Shown here: positions 23,434 to 32,536 of the stretch, one piece after another | How positions within the stretch are numbered: the first letter of the stretch is position 1 | How the letters are laid out: each line of letters opens with the position of its first letter | From: Clostridiaceae bacterium OM02-2AC | Lineage (GTDB): Bacteria; Bacillota_I; Bacilli_A; Erysipelotrichales; Erysipelotrichaceae | NCBI GenBank assembly: GCA_003481775.1 | Contig: QULU01000042.1 | Coordinates: 1,794-40,855 of the forward strand | Direction of reading: 5' to 3' | Length of the DNA: 39,062 bases | Position numbers and translations under genes: made by a program | The notes under the pieces: generated by a model | Database searches by the model: none | What the model was told of the DNA's origin: nothing | What the model saw: only the letters and a program-made list of their open reading frames with translations

Positions 23434-23805
23434 GCATTTTGTATTTGATGGGCGTTTTTGATGCTCTTCTCTTTTTTAATCATAGCAGTAAAGCAATACA
23501 GATTCCATAGCTGTATTGTCAGCCATATCTGTGTTTTTTTTCTATAGATAACGCCGTTGCTGCGGGTGTTGTAATTTTATGTACTTTCTGCAATTTACTT
23601 TTCTTTTGTCAGGATTCAGCAATTAAATGCTGTTTTAATGACTTCATTTTGTAAGAGTTGCCACAAAGCTTTTTAATTGAAGATAAGCGGTTTTTATCCT
23701 CATTATGAAAACTTTGTGGATTTAAGTATAAAAAATATCCGCATTTTCAGGATTTTTTAGGAATCGGCCCATTTTCTATCGTATGTATATAGTGAGGTGA
23801 GAAAA
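23434..23805. other. Structured intergenic region before the MazF-fold gene
   Basis: About 370 T-rich bases without a gene. It holds two sets of inverted repeats: AATACAG/CTGTATT (23495-23517) overlapping ACAGAT/ATCTGT (23498-23532) that is followed by eight T residues, and CCACAAAG/CTTTGTGG (23661-23719) enclosing a smaller GATAA/TTATC hairpin. These may be leader or terminator structures. Confidence 0.45.
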
Positions 23806-24375
23806 ATGGAAGTTAAAAAATTATATGAAATGGTCGATGAGGATCAGAAGGAGGGTTCCCTTGGAGAGAAGGCGTATTGGAAGGATCTGTGGGAATGCTA
23901 TATTGAGGAGAAGAGCATGGATTATGCATCCTTGAGTGTGAAGGAGGCAATACCGCGGCTGGTGTCTGAACAGAACCTGAGAGAGCGCCGTCATGCGGGC
24001 AGCTGTGGTGAGCTTGGAGTGGACATTCGCGTCGGTGATATCTGTTATATAGATTTTGGCGAAGCATACATAGCAGAAATCGGTTATCAGCATTTTGGAC
24101 TGATTATAACGATTTTTCATAACAAGGCATTCGTTGTGCCGATGAGTGGCAATCATGCGGCTTATCTGCAGGCCTACAGCAAGGAAAATCCGAAAGGAAA
24201 GCGTCATTTGATGCGTTTGGGAAGAATCAAGGGGATGAATAAGGAATCGGTTTTGTTTATCAATGATGCGAAATGGATCAATACTGCCAGAATCATCGAT
24301 GTCAAAGCACATCTAAGGCGCGACAGTGATCTGTTCTGTGAAATTAAGGACCGTGTAAAGAACTGTCTGGACTAG
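23806..24375 (+). CDS. Orphan PemK/MazF-fold protein
   Basis: 189 residues. The part from about residue 70 has the MazF/PemK layout: VDIRVGDICYIDFGEAYIAE (beta strands with the G-D-[IV]-x-x-[IVWY]-D-F-G start), FGLIITIFHNKAFVVPMSGN, and a C-terminal RIIDVKAHLRRDSD. MazF proteins are mRNA endoribonucleases, normally beside a small antitoxin gene. None is seen upstream or downstream. The acidic, helical first 70 residues are extra to the MazF fold and could have an autoinhibitory role, which is inference. The ATG at 23806 lies behind GAGGTGA; a GTG at 23797 overlaps that site. It may be a relic, a regulator or a self-contained toxin. Confidence 0.65.
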   Translation: MEVKKLYEMVDEDQKEGSLGEKAYWKDLWECYIEEKSMDYASLSVKEAIPRLVSEQNLRERRHAGSCGELGVDIRVGDICYIDFGEAYIAEIGYQHFGLIITIFHNKAFVVPMSGNHAAYLQAYSKENPKGKRHLMRLGRIKGMNKESVLFINDAKWINTARIIDVKAHLRRDSDLFCEIKDRVKNCLD

Positions 24376-24393
24376 CGCAGAAGAAACCACATG

Positions 24394-24486
24394 TGTCGAT
24401 TAGGGGGATGCAGTAGGTGGCAGGATAACAGAGATGGCGAAGGGAAAAGCCGGCAAATTTGTGGAACAGACAAAATATGACAGAAT
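24394..24486 (+). promoter_or_regulatory. Candidate Spo0A/sigma-A promoter region of spoIIE
   Basis: TGTCGAT (24394-24400) differs by one base from the Spo0A box TGTCGAA. Downstream TTTGTG (24458-24463) and CAGAAT (24481-24486) are 17 bases apart. In B. subtilis spoIIE is expressed from a Spo0A-activated sigma-A promoter, which agrees with this arrangement; the individual matches are modest. Confidence 0.35.
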
Positions 24487-24533
24487 CCATGCGAAATGTC
24501 TTCTACAATAACGCATGAAAGAGGTGGTTTTGT

Positions 24534-26402
24534 TTGGAAAAGGTGATGAACAAGAGACTGAAGGGGAAATTTTCCATTCATGCGGAAGATTTAGCCTGTG
24601 CCGGAATTTCTATCATTCTTGGGACACTGGCTTCTCCGCTTAGTTATACACTTGCATTTCTGTATGTATCCTATTCCTATATGCGTACGATCCGGGAAGC
24701 GATGATCAGCGTATTTTTTATTCTTCTATGCTCGTTATCCAGAGGAATTCTGCCTGCATACAGCTATGCACTTGGCTTTGCCTGTTACTTTGTAATTATT
24801 CATATGGTAAAGGTGATGAATCAGAATTTATATCAGTGGATGCCATATCTGACAACGCTGTTAAGCGCAGCGTTCAGCGTGCAGCAGTATGGCCTGCACA
24901 ATACGGCAGTGATTCTGCCGGTGCTGAGCTTCTTGTTGATGCAGGAGCTGTTTACGGATTATCAGTGGATTCAGAAGGGAATGCTGCACAATGCCTGCAT
25001 GCGTGGAATTCTGCTGTTTACCATCGGCTTATTGGGGGTAGAGCTGTTACCAGTATATGCACAGGAGGTCATTATGATTACCATGCTGCTGATTGCTTTA
25101 TCAAGCAATGCATGGATTACGGTAACTGTGGCGCTGATGGTGTACTTCCTTCTGGACATTCGCGTACTGCCTGCACTTGTACTTACGGTACTGCTGAGTG
25201 TGCTGAAAACGGATCGCAAAAGTGCCATGCTGCTATTGCTGGGGGCCTGCTTTCTATACCCGGATAATACAGAGGATATGATTTATCTGCTGCTGTGTAT
25301 GAGTGGTGTACTGCTTGTACCGACGAATGCGGCTTCCCTGCATATGAGTACGGAGCTTCAAAATGAACAGGAGTACCGACTTTCTCAGACGAGTATGCTA
25401 AAGCGGCAGATGCAGAATTATGCCAATATCTTTCAATCCCTGTCGGAATATTATGCACAGATTAGTGATGTACAGGCGGAGCTGCTTGCCAATATGTCGA
25501 ATGCCCTGCAGTACAATGCGGATGCCATACGGAAAATAGACGGCTACGAAAAGGATACGGTGCGTGTCGCCAAGGCACTGGAAGGTTATCAGTATGATGT
25601 GCGGGAGCTGAGCATTGAAGAGCCGAAGGAGGGCTGTATACAGGTTTGTGTGGAAATAGCAAACATCAAACGCGGAGAAATACGTTCTACGCTGCTTCCG
25701 CTGCTTGAAGTCCTGCTTCACCGCAATCTACAGATCGCGGACATCCGCAATCGAAAATTTATGCGTGGCTATCATTCCATCACCGTCTGTGATGACATTC
25801 CCTTTGTCATTGATGCCTATGCCGATAGTGTGAAAAATTCCTATACATCCAGCGGCGATACCTTTTCCATCTTTAAATTCCGTCAGAGTCTGGTGTGTAT
25901 GATATCTGACGGTATGGGAAACGGGGAGCGTGCCGCACAGAGCTCACGGCTGATAACCAATATTTTTCAGCGTATGATGGTCAGTGGAATTCCACAGGAC
26001 AGCGCAATCAAATGCATCAACAAGCTGATTCAAAGCGATACCTATGCAACGCTGGATGTTATCTGCTTTAACCGTTCTCAGGGGGTTGCCTACATATCAA
26101 AATCCGCAGCCTGTCCGACCTTCCTGCTGCGAAATGATCAAATCTATGAAATCAACGGCAGTGCATTGCCTGTTGGTATCATCAGTCAGATGCAGCCGGA
26201 CTGCTTTCAGGTTGATTTAAAGGCGGGGGATGAATATTTGATGATATCCGATGGCATTTATATGAATGAGATTTATAAATGGCTCAATCAGAGAACTCAG
26301 ACAAGCGTGAAGGAGGATGTGGAAAGCTTTACGGAGCTGTTAAAAAAGACAAGACGAAAGGATGATTCTACGATTGTACTTGTGAAAGTGGATGAGGTAT
26401 AA
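24534..26402 (+). CDS. spoIIE: Stage II sporulation protein E (PP2C-type phosphatase)
   Basis: 622 residues, shorter than the ~830 of B. subtilis. About 270 N-terminal residues form membrane helices, followed by a central coiled/oligomerisation region and a C-terminal PP2C domain with SGDTFS (Asp442), CMISDGMGNG (Asp459), YLMISDGIYMN (Asp573) and KDDSTIV (Asp610/Asp611) as metal-binding acids. SpoIIE dephosphorylates SpoIIAA to release sigma-F in the forespore. The TTG at 24534 is chosen: GAGGTGG is six bases before it, whereas the internal ATG at 24546 is too close to any site. The reduced length is due mainly to fewer membrane segments. tilS, hpt and ftsH follow, as in Bacillus. Confidence 0.92.
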   Translation: MEKVMNKRLKGKFSIHAEDLACAGISIILGTLASPLSYTLAFLYVSYSYMRTIREAMISVFFILLCSLSRGILPAYSYALGFACYFVIIHMVKVMNQNLYQWMPYLTTLLSAAFSVQQYGLHNTAVILPVLSFLLMQELFTDYQWIQKGMLHNACMRGILLFTIGLLGVELLPVYAQEVIMITMLLIALSSNAWITVTVALMVYFLLDIRVLPALVLTVLLSVLKTDRKSAMLLLLGACFLYPDNTEDMIYLLLCMSGVLLVPTNAASLHMSTELQNEQEYRLSQTSMLKRQMQNYANIFQSLSEYYAQISDVQAELLANMSNALQYNADAIRKIDGYEKDTVRVAKALEGYQYDVRELSIEEPKEGCIQVCVEIANIKRGEIRSTLLPLLEVLLHRNLQIADIRNRKFMRGYHSITVCDDIPFVIDAYADSVKNSYTSSGDTFSIFKFRQSLVCMISDGMGNGERAAQSSRLITNIFQRMMVSGIPQDSAIKCINKLIQSDTYATLDVICFNRSQGVAYISKSAACPTFLLRNDQIYEINGSALPVGIISQMQPDCFQVDLKAGDEYLMISDGIYMNEIYKWLNQRTQTSVKEDVESFTELLKKTRRKDDSTIVLVKVDEV

Positions 26403-26581
26403 TCAAATATAGCATCGTTTAGAAGCCTTGCAAGATGCAGGTTATATCCCATAAACTGATGTTTCAATTCATGGAGATTATTTTCAATCATGAAATCCGC
26501 TTTGTATTTACAGAGGTGATAATCGTATAAAGCTGATGAAAAGTGAGTGCCGCCTGTTTACCATAATCGAAAGCCTAGCTA

Positions 26582-26618
26582 AATAGGAATGCTTTCAAAA
26601 GCATTCCTATTCTTTTCA
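26582..26618 (+). terminator. Terminator after spoIIE
   Basis: AATAGGAATGCTT (26582-26594) pairs perfectly with AAGCATTCCTATT (26599-26611) over a four-base loop, followed by CTTTTC. Confidence 0.85.
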
Positions 26619-26755
26619 TATTCATAAAATCCAAAATTATAAGGGAGTGTATTTCTGCTTATTTGCTTCTGTAGGACATTTGATTAAATTCTGATGGTAA
26701 GGTGTCTACATTGGACTGGCGCGTGTGAAATAACTCCAACTTACTTATTTCTATG

Positions 26756-26784
26756 TTGCCTAATTATCGTAATTACCGTATAAT
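26756..26784 (+). promoter_or_regulatory. Sigma-A promoter of tilS, apparently leaderless
   Basis: TTGCCT (26756-26761), 17-base spacer, TATAAT (26779-26784). The expected transcription start is at about 26791, the A of the tilS ATG, and no Shine-Dalgarno sequence precedes that codon. Confidence 0.7.
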
Positions 26785-26790
26785 AGCCGC

Positions 26791-28011
26791 ATGAAACATA
26801 TGAAGAAATTAGAAAAGGAAACCTATATCATCGGCGTCAGTGGAGGCCCGGACTCTATGGCATTGCTGGATATGTGCAGAAAAGAAGGATTCCAGCTGGT
26901 TGTTGCGCATATGAATTATAAGAAGCGTGATACAGCGGATCGGGATATGGAACTGGTGCGCAGCTATTGTGCGCGTTTTCATATACCCTTTGAAGCGAGG
27001 CTGCAGACAAAGCCCTGTGTAGGCAATTTTCAGGCATTTGCCAGAGAAGAGCGCTATCGTCTGTATCGTGAGCTTTTACAGGAGTATCAGGCGGCTGCTG
27101 TATTGCTGGCACATCATTTGGATGACCATCTGGAAACCTATCTGATGGCAAAAGAGCGGGGAAGCATGAAGGAATATCTCGGCATACAGGAGGAAACATG
27201 TATCATGGGATGCAGGATCATCCGTCCGCTAATGGCGTATAGCAAACGCGAACTGGAAGCATACTGTAGAGAGAATGCCGTGCCTTTTGGGATTGATGAA
27301 AGCAACCTCACGGATCATTATGCGAGAAACAGAATACGGCATGAGGTTGTGGAAAGAATGTCGGAAAAGGAAAAAGAAGCGCTGATGGAAACCATTTCCC
27401 GGGAAAACATGCGTATGCGGCAGCTGCGTGCAGATTGCCGTGCATTTTTAAACAGCTGGGATGGCAGTCTGAAACATCTGCGGGTACTGGACAGCTATTT
27501 TCTGGAACAGGTGCTGATTACCTGGATTCATGATACATGTGACTGTTATCTGTCCATGCATGAGATTCAGGTGCTGCGTGAGCTGATCATGAACAATGCA
27601 AACTATTGGACACGCGATATCGCCAGCGGGTATGATATATACAGCGAATACGGAAAGCTGGTCATTGATACCAGTGAGGACATCAGCTATTCCTATGTAT
27701 ACGATCATGCGGTATTTGAGAAAACACCCTACTTTGAAACAGCTCCTCACGGGACAGGGGTTGAGGCGGTTACCCTGCAGGAAGCAGACTGGCCGATCAC
27801 CATAAGAAATGCACAGCCACAGGACGCCATACAGCTTCGATTCGGCGTAAAAAAGCTGAATCGCTGGTTCATCGACCGCAAAATTCCCAAAAAGGAACGC
27901 AAATTATGGCCGGTTGTTGTGAATGCTGCGGGAAATGTGATTCTGGTGCCTAAAATTGGCTGTGATATTGCACATTTTTCTAACAATCCTACGCTATTTG
28001 TGTTAAAATAG
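26791..28011 (+). CDS. tilS: tRNA(Ile)-lysidine synthase
   Basis: 406 residues. The N-terminal PP-loop ATPase has SGGPDS at residues 17-22 and the family's HMNYKKR and AHHLDDHLETYLM stretches; the C-terminal domain contains QDAIQLRFGVKKLNRWFID and KKERKLWPVVVNAAG, typical of TilS. The enzyme modifies cytidine 34 of the AUA-decoding tRNA(Ile) to lysidine, which is essential. Both ATG 26791 and ATG 26800 are possible starts; the first gives the usual distance to the PP-loop. The promoter position implies a leaderless mRNA. hpt follows after 27 bases. Confidence 0.92.
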   Translation: MKHMKKLEKETYIIGVSGGPDSMALLDMCRKEGFQLVVAHMNYKKRDTADRDMELVRSYCARFHIPFEARLQTKPCVGNFQAFAREERYRLYRELLQEYQAAAVLLAHHLDDHLETYLMAKERGSMKEYLGIQEETCIMGCRIIRPLMAYSKRELEAYCRENAVPFGIDESNLTDHYARNRIRHEVVERMSEKEKEALMETISRENMRMRQLRADCRAFLNSWDGSLKHLRVLDSYFLEQVLITWIHDTCDCYLSMHEIQVLRELIMNNANYWTRDIASGYDIYSEYGKLVIDTSEDISYSYVYDHAVFEKTPYFETAPHGTGVEAVTLQEADWPITIRNAQPQDAIQLRFGVKKLNRWFIDRKIPKKERKLWPVVVNAAGNVILVPKIGCDIAHFSNNPTLFVLK

Positions 28012-28038
28012 TAGATAGCTGTATTAGGAGGATTTTGC

Positions 28039-28578
28039 ATGCACGACGTAGTTGAAAAAGTATTGGTGTCCGAGGAAGACATCGTAAAAAGAAGTATGGA
28101 ATTAGGAAAACAGATCAGTGATGATTACCGTAAAACAGGGAAGGCACCGCTGCTGGTAGCCTTACTGAAGGGAAGTGTTCCTTTCCTTGCGGAGCTGATT
28201 AAGCATATAGATTTGGATATCCAGTTTGACTTCATGGATGTATCAAGCTATGAAGGAACAGAGTCCATCGGAGATATTAAAATTGTGAAGGACCTGGATT
28301 GTTCAGTAAAGGGCGTACCGATTCTGCTTGTAGAGGATATCGTTGATACCGGACGCACGCTGAAGGAAGTGACGCGTCTGTTGAAAAACAAAGGGGCAAG
28401 CGATGTAAAAGTCGTTTCTCTGCTAGATAAACCGGATCGTCGTGTTGTAGATATAACTGCAGATTATGTAGGTTTTGAGATTCCCAACGAATTTGTTGTG
28501 GGCTTCGGTCTTGATTACGACCAGCATTACCGCAATCTGCCTTATATAGGAGTACTGAAACCTGAAGTATACAAATAA
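28039..28578 (+). CDS. hpt: Hypoxanthine phosphoribosyltransferase
   Basis: 179 residues, standard for bacterial HPRT. The PRPP-binding motif [10 protein letters not shown] lies at 98-107; [16 protein letters not shown] and [10 protein letters not shown] are further family marks, and [18 protein letters not shown] covers the purine-binding end. It converts hypoxanthine or guanine with PRPP to IMP or GMP in purine salvage. Strong site TAGGAGG before the ATG. It sits between tilS and ftsH, a conserved trio in Bacillota. Confidence 0.95.
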   Translation: MHDVVEKVLVSEEDIVKRSMELGKQISDDYRKTGKAPLLVALLKGSVPFLAELIKHIDLDIQFDFMDVSSYEGTESIGDIKIVKDLDCSVKGVPILLVEDIVDTGRTLKEVTRLLKNKGASDVKVVSLLDKPDRRVVDITADYVGFEIPNEFVVGFGLDYDQHYRNLPYIGVLKPEVYK

Positions 28579-28598
28579 AACGTTAGGAGGACGATCGA

Positions 28599-30617
28599 AT
28601 GAACAATAAAAAGTTTATAAGCTTTCTACCTTATATCTTAGTCCTTGGTATTATGCTGCTTCTGATTTCCTATGGAACAGACAGCAGTACAAAAAACTTT
28701 AACTATAACGAATTTATGACAAAGGCAAATACCATGACATTCACCAAAGCGGAAATGTCAATGGGAACTACCGTTATTGATGTAAAAGGGTCGTATAGTG
28801 AGAAAGGCAAAGATGTAAACTTCACCGTTCGTGTGCCAAATACGGAAAAAAATGTTTCCTATCTGACAGACGTATTCAAAAAAAGCAAGAGCACCAATTT
28901 GACAGTAAGTGATCCTAACAGGGAAAGCCTGCTGATGAAATTCCTGATGAATGTGTTCCCGTTCCTGCTGATTGCAGGTGTGGCGTTCTTTATGTTCTCA
29001 AAAATGAACGCAGGAGGAAACAACAAGGCATTTGAATTCAGTAAGTCCCGTGCAAAGATCGAAGGAAATATCAAGGTTCGTTTCAAGGATGTTGCGGGCT
29101 GTGATGAAGAAAAAGAAGAGGTTAAGGAAATCATCGACTATCTGAAGGACCCGAAGCGGTTCACGGATATGGGTGCCCGTATTCCGAAGGGCATGCTGAT
29201 GGTAGGTCCTCCGGGTACCGGTAAGACACTGCTTGCCAAGGCAGTAGCAGGAGAGGCAGATGTACCGTTCTTCTCTATTTCCGGTTCTGATTTTGTTGAA
29301 ATGTTTGTCGGTACCGGTGCGAGCCGTGTCCGTGACATGTTTAAAAAAGCACAGCAGACTGCACCGTGTATCGTCTTTATTGATGAGATCGACGCCGTCG
29401 GAAGACAGCGTGGAGCCGGCATGGGCGGTGGAAACGATGAGCGTGAACAAACCCTGAACCAGCTGCTTGTTGAAATGGATGGTATGGGTGAGAATAAGGG
29501 AATTGTAATCATCGCAGCAACCAATCGTCCGGATGTTCTGGACCCTGCATTGCTGCGAAGCGGACGATTTGATCGTCAGATTACGGTGAACCTGCCGGAT
29601 AAGCGCGGACGTTATGAAATTTTGAAGGTTCATGCGAGAAACAAAAAGCTGGCACCGAATGCAAATCTGGAGGGTCTGGCAAAACGGACACCGGGCTTCT
29701 CAGGTGCCGATTTGGAAAACGTGTTGAACGAGGGTGCTATATTAGCCGTGCGTGATAAACGTAAGGTAATTACAATGGAGGATCTTGACGAAGCCATCGA
29801 CCGTGTTATGATGGGGCCTGCCAAGAAATCCAAAAAATATACGGACAGAGAAAAACGTCTGGTTGCCTTCCATGAGGCAGGGCACGCTGTTATCGGCTTA
29901 AAGCTGGATGACGCAGACAAGGTAGAGAAGGTAACAATTATTCCACGTGGTGAAGCAGGCGGCTATAACCTGATGACACCGAAGGAAGAAAAAATGATGC
30001 CGACAAAGGCAGACTTCATGGCACAGATCACCGGCTTAATGGGTGGACGTGTTGCCGAAGAGGTCATGTTTGATGAAGTATCTGCCGGAGCAAGCAATGA
30101 TATTCAGAAGGCTACTAAAATTGCAAAGGCCATGGTCAGAAGCTGGGGTATGTCCTCTCTGGGACCGATTCAGTATGATGATGGTACCGGAAATGTATTC
30201 CTGGGCAGAGATTATGGCAGCGGAAGTAATTATTCCGGTGAGATTGCATATGAAATCGATAAGGAAATCCGTAAGATTATCAATGAATGCTACGATCGTG
30301 CAAAACAGATCATTGAGGATAACAAGGATCTGCTGACACTGATTGCAGAAACGCTGATTGAGGAAGAAACTATCACCAGCGAACAGATTTACAATCTGAT
30401 GAATTACGGTAAACTGATTTCTCCGGAGGATGAAGTACGTGCAGCGGAAGCGAAAGCGGCAGAGCAGAAGCTGAAGAATCTGGAAGCAGGTATTACACAG
30501 GAGGATACTGCTGAAGAAGTACAGGAAGACGTACAGGCTTCCAAGGAGCCGGATATTGATTTTGACGCAGCCTTGAAAGAGCTGACGAAAAACGATTACG
30601 ACGAGCATAAGGAATAG
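28599..30617 (+). CDS. ftsH: ATP-dependent membrane zinc metalloprotease FtsH
   Basis: 672 residues. Two membrane helices (about 7-25 and 113-133) bracket a small extracytoplasmic domain. The AAA+ domain has Walker A GPPGTGKT (203-210), Walker [15 protein letters not shown], and the second region of homology [20 protein letters not shown]. The M41 peptidase has HEAGH at 425-429. FtsH forms hexamers and degrades misfolded membrane and some regulatory proteins. The C-terminal tail is acidic and variable, as is normal. Site TAGGAGG, 20 bases after hpt. A terminator follows. Confidence 0.97.
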   Translation: MNNKKFISFLPYILVLGIMLLLISYGTDSSTKNFNYNEFMTKANTMTFTKAEMSMGTTVIDVKGSYSEKGKDVNFTVRVPNTEKNVSYLTDVFKKSKSTNLTVSDPNRESLLMKFLMNVFPFLLIAGVAFFMFSKMNAGGNNKAFEFSKSRAKIEGNIKVRFKDVAGCDEEKEEVKEIIDYLKDPKRFTDMGARIPKGMLMVGPPGTGKTLLAKAVAGEADVPFFSISGSDFVEMFVGTGASRVRDMFKKAQQTAPCIVFIDEIDAVGRQRGAGMGGGNDEREQTLNQLLVEMDGMGENKGIVIIAATNRPDVLDPALLRSGRFDRQITVNLPDKRGRYEILKVHARNKKLAPNANLEGLAKRTPGFSGADLENVLNEGAILAVRDKRKVITMEDLDEAIDRVMMGPAKKSKKYTDREKRLVAFHEAGHAVIGLKLDDADKVEKVTIIPRGEAGGYNLMTPKEEKMMPTKADFMAQITGLMGGRVAEEVMFDEVSAGASNDIQKATKIAKAMVRSWGMSSLGPIQYDDGTGNVFLGRDYGSGSNYSGEIAYEIDKEIRKIINECYDRAKQIIEDNKDLLTLIAETLIEEETITSEQIYNLMNYGKLISPEDEVRAAEAKAAEQKLKNLEAGITQEDTAEEVQEDVQASKEPDIDFDAALKELTKNDYDEHKE

Positions 30618-30625
30618 TTAAACAG

Positions 30626-30659
30626 AGTCATGAGAGCGGTAAACGTTCCATGACTTTTT
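30626..30659 (+). terminator. Terminator of tilS-hpt-ftsH
   Basis: AGTCATG (30626-30632) pairs with CATGACT (30649-30655), extended by an inner GAGCG/CGTTC pair, and five T residues follow. Confidence 0.85.
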
Positions 30660-30782
30660 CAATGGATCGATGCTATATCCGACATTATATGTAACCCCAT
30701 GATCATTTAGATAGCTATTATATGTATCCAAAATCGCAGGCATGAAAATTGGAATCGTCAACAGTACGGAGAATAATGAAAC

Positions 30783-30818
30783 AGGCTATGCTTCAGGCTG
30801 TATGCATGGCCTTTTCTT
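30783..30818 (+). terminator. Second terminator upstream of the fructose-type PTS operon
   Basis: AGGCTATGC (30783-30791) pairs with GCATGGCCT (30804-30812), followed by TTTCTT. It lies 125 bases after the ftsH terminator; no gene is seen between them, so it may insulate the inducible operon. Confidence 0.6.
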
Positions 30819-30934
30819 ATAAAAATGAAAATGAACATAATAGAAATAAATGGATAAAAATTTCATAATATTTTTCAAATAAGCAAAATAACTGATATAT
30901 TAGATGAAAAATACCAAAATACAACCGTTTACAG

Positions 30935-30948
30935 TGAAATTAGTTTCA
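30935..30948. promoter_or_regulatory. Inverted repeat, candidate RpiR operator
   Basis: TGAAATTAGTTTCA has five-base perfect arms TGAAA/TTTCA. TGAAA-type palindromes are known for several RpiR-family sugar regulators, and an RpiR gene is in the operon this region drives. It lies about 47 bases upstream of the -35, so activation or looping is as likely as direct blocking. Confidence 0.45.
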
Positions 30949-30986
30949 TTGATTTAGGAAAAAAGGGTACTGCACCCTGAATAGTC

Positions 30987-31000
30987 TGTAAGTGTTTACA
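30987..31000. promoter_or_regulatory. CcpA cre-like site over the -35
   Basis: TGTAAGTGTTTACA matches the cre consensus TGWAANCGNTNWCA at all defined positions except T for C in the central CG. It overlaps the -35 box (30995-31000), a position for repression. A weaker relative, TACAACCGTTTACA, is at 30920-30933. Confidence 0.6.
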
Positions 31001-31023
31001 TTGAAAAAGGGACAGGCTATACT
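30995..31023 (+). promoter_or_regulatory. Sigma-A promoter of the fructose-type PTS operon
   Basis: TTTACA (30995-31000), 17-base spacer, TATACT (31018-31023). Transcription should begin near 31030, some 22 bases before the first start codon. Confidence 0.75.
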
Positions 31024-31051
31024 ATACGAGAACTTGATAGGAGGAAAACTT

Positions 31052-32524
31052 ATGAGTAAGCATATTGTAGCAATTACAGCCTGTGCAGCAGGGATTGCGC
31101 ATACGTACATGGCTGCGGAATCTCTGGAGCAGGCAGGGAAAAAACGCGGGGATTCTGTACGTGTAGAAACACAGGGGTCCATTGGAGCGGAAAACGTTCT
31201 GAGCGAACAGGAAATCAAACAGGCAGATGTTGTCATCGTGGCAGCTGATATTGATATTGATTGTGCCCGCTTTGCCGGAAAGCGTGTCATGAAGGTAAGA
31301 AGCGTTGATGCAATCAAAGATGCCAACGCATTGATTGAGCGTGCATTAAATGAGGCAACGCTGTATGGCGAAAAAGGAAGCAAGGCAGGAAACATCACAC
31401 TGGGGAAAACAGAAAATCCGATCATCAAACATATTATGAGCGGTATCTCCTACATGGTGCCGATGTGTATTGCCGCAGGTCTGCTGCTGGCGATTGCAAA
31501 TGTATTTGCATTTCAGAAGGACGATCTGGGGAGAATTGTAAACTGGGGCTTTGATAATAAAACAGCGATGGGCTACTTTATGCAGAAGCTGTTCATGGTG
31601 GGACAGACAGGCTTCAAGCTGATGATTCCACTGTTCGCAGGCTTCGTTGCGAAGTCCATCGCAGACAAACCGGCGATTGCACCGGCTATGATTGGTGCCT
31701 ATATTGCCAACGATCCTGAATTTCTGGGAACACAGACAGGCGGTGGTTTCCTGTCAGCGATTCTGGTTGCGTTCATCGTAGGATATTTTGTAAAGGGGAT
31801 GAAGCGGATCCCATGGCCGAAAATCGTACAGCCACTTACCGGTATTATGATTATTCCGTTCGTATCCACTCTGGTGATTATGATTATCGTTCTGTTTTTG
31901 ATCGGTCAGCCGATTGCATTCGCAATGGATGCGTTATACAGCGGACTGACAACACTGAATGAACAGTATGCGGCAGCTCCCTTCATTATTGGAGCCATCA
32001 TCGGGGCAATGGTCGGCTTTGACTTCGGCGGTCCGGTAAATAAGACCGCATTGATTTTCGGAACAGCCGTATTTACGGATACGATGACCAAATATGGTGT
32101 ACAGGGTGCCAACTTCGTACCGCAGAGTGCCACACAGGCAGCGATTTCCGTTGCACCGCTTGGTATCTGGCTGGCATCTGTCATATTCAAAAACAAATTC
32201 TCTAAAACAGAAAAGATTTCTGCGACAAGTGCCTTCGGTATGGGAATGGTTGGAGTAACAGAAGGGGCAATTCCTTTCGCTGCTGCCAATCCACTTCAGA
32301 TGATTACCGCAAGTGTTGCAGGCTCTGCACTGGCAGGCGGTCTGGTAGCATTGACAGGCTGTAAATTCTATGGCGGTATCGGATCACCGCTGGGAACCTT
32401 TATCGGATATATCGAGCAGCCGATTCCCTTTATCACCTGGATTCTCTGTGTACTGGCAGGGATTGTTGTAACGGCATTGATTATCGGCTTCTGGCGAAAA
32501 CCGGTTGTAGAAGAAAACGAGTAA
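31052..32524 (+). CDS. PTS fructose-family EIIBC
   Basis: 490 residues: IIB domain at 1-100 with ITACAAGIAHTYMAAE (phosphorylated Cys11), then a IIC domain with about nine membrane helices (ISYMVPMCIAAGLLLAIANV, FAGFVAKSIADKPAIAPAM, GAMVGFDFGGPVNKTALIFG, GMVGVTEGAIPFAAANP). It imports and phosphorylates a sugar of the fructose/mannosylglycerate class. The start at 31052 follows AGGAGG; an in-frame upstream extension to 30992 crosses the promoter and is not used. The alpha-mannosidase two genes later points to an alpha-mannoside as substrate, as with E. coli MngA; this is inference. Confidence 0.93.
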   Translation: MSKHIVAITACAAGIAHTYMAAESLEQAGKKRGDSVRVETQGSIGAENVLSEQEIKQADVVIVAADIDIDCARFAGKRVMKVRSVDAIKDANALIERALNEATLYGEKGSKAGNITLGKTENPIIKHIMSGISYMVPMCIAAGLLLAIANVFAFQKDDLGRIVNWGFDNKTAMGYFMQKLFMVGQTGFKLMIPLFAGFVAKSIADKPAIAPAMIGAYIANDPEFLGTQTGGGFLSAILVAFIVGYFVKGMKRIPWPKIVQPLTGIMIIPFVSTLVIMIIVLFLIGQPIAFAMDALYSGLTTLNEQYAAAPFIIGAIIGAMVGFDFGGPVNKTALIFGTAVFTDTMTKYGVQGANFVPQSATQAAISVAPLGIWLASVIFKNKFSKTEKISATSAFGMGMVGVTEGAIPFAAANPLQMITASVAGSALAGGLVALTGCKFYGGIGSPLGTFIGYIEQPIPFITWILCVLAGIVVTALIIGFWRKPVVEENE

Positions 32525-32536
32525 CAGGAGGCAGTT

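Larger units (their letters stand above)
26403..26790. other. Intergenic region between spoIIE and tilS
   Basis: No gene is evident. It contains a strong terminator at 26582-26618, about 180 bases after spoIIE, and the promoter of tilS at 26756-26784. Confidence 0.5.
30660..31051. other. Regulatory intergenic region before the fructose-type PTS operon
   Basis: About 390 AT-rich bases without a gene, carrying a terminator (30783-30818), a weak cre-like sequence (30920-30933), an inverted repeat (30935-30948), a strong cre-like site (30987-31000), and the promoter (30995-31023). Confidence 0.6.

Noticed and set aside
23259..23483. Short minus-strand frame over the end of the tagO-like gene
   Set aside because: Overlaps a real coding end and a terminator; no start signal.
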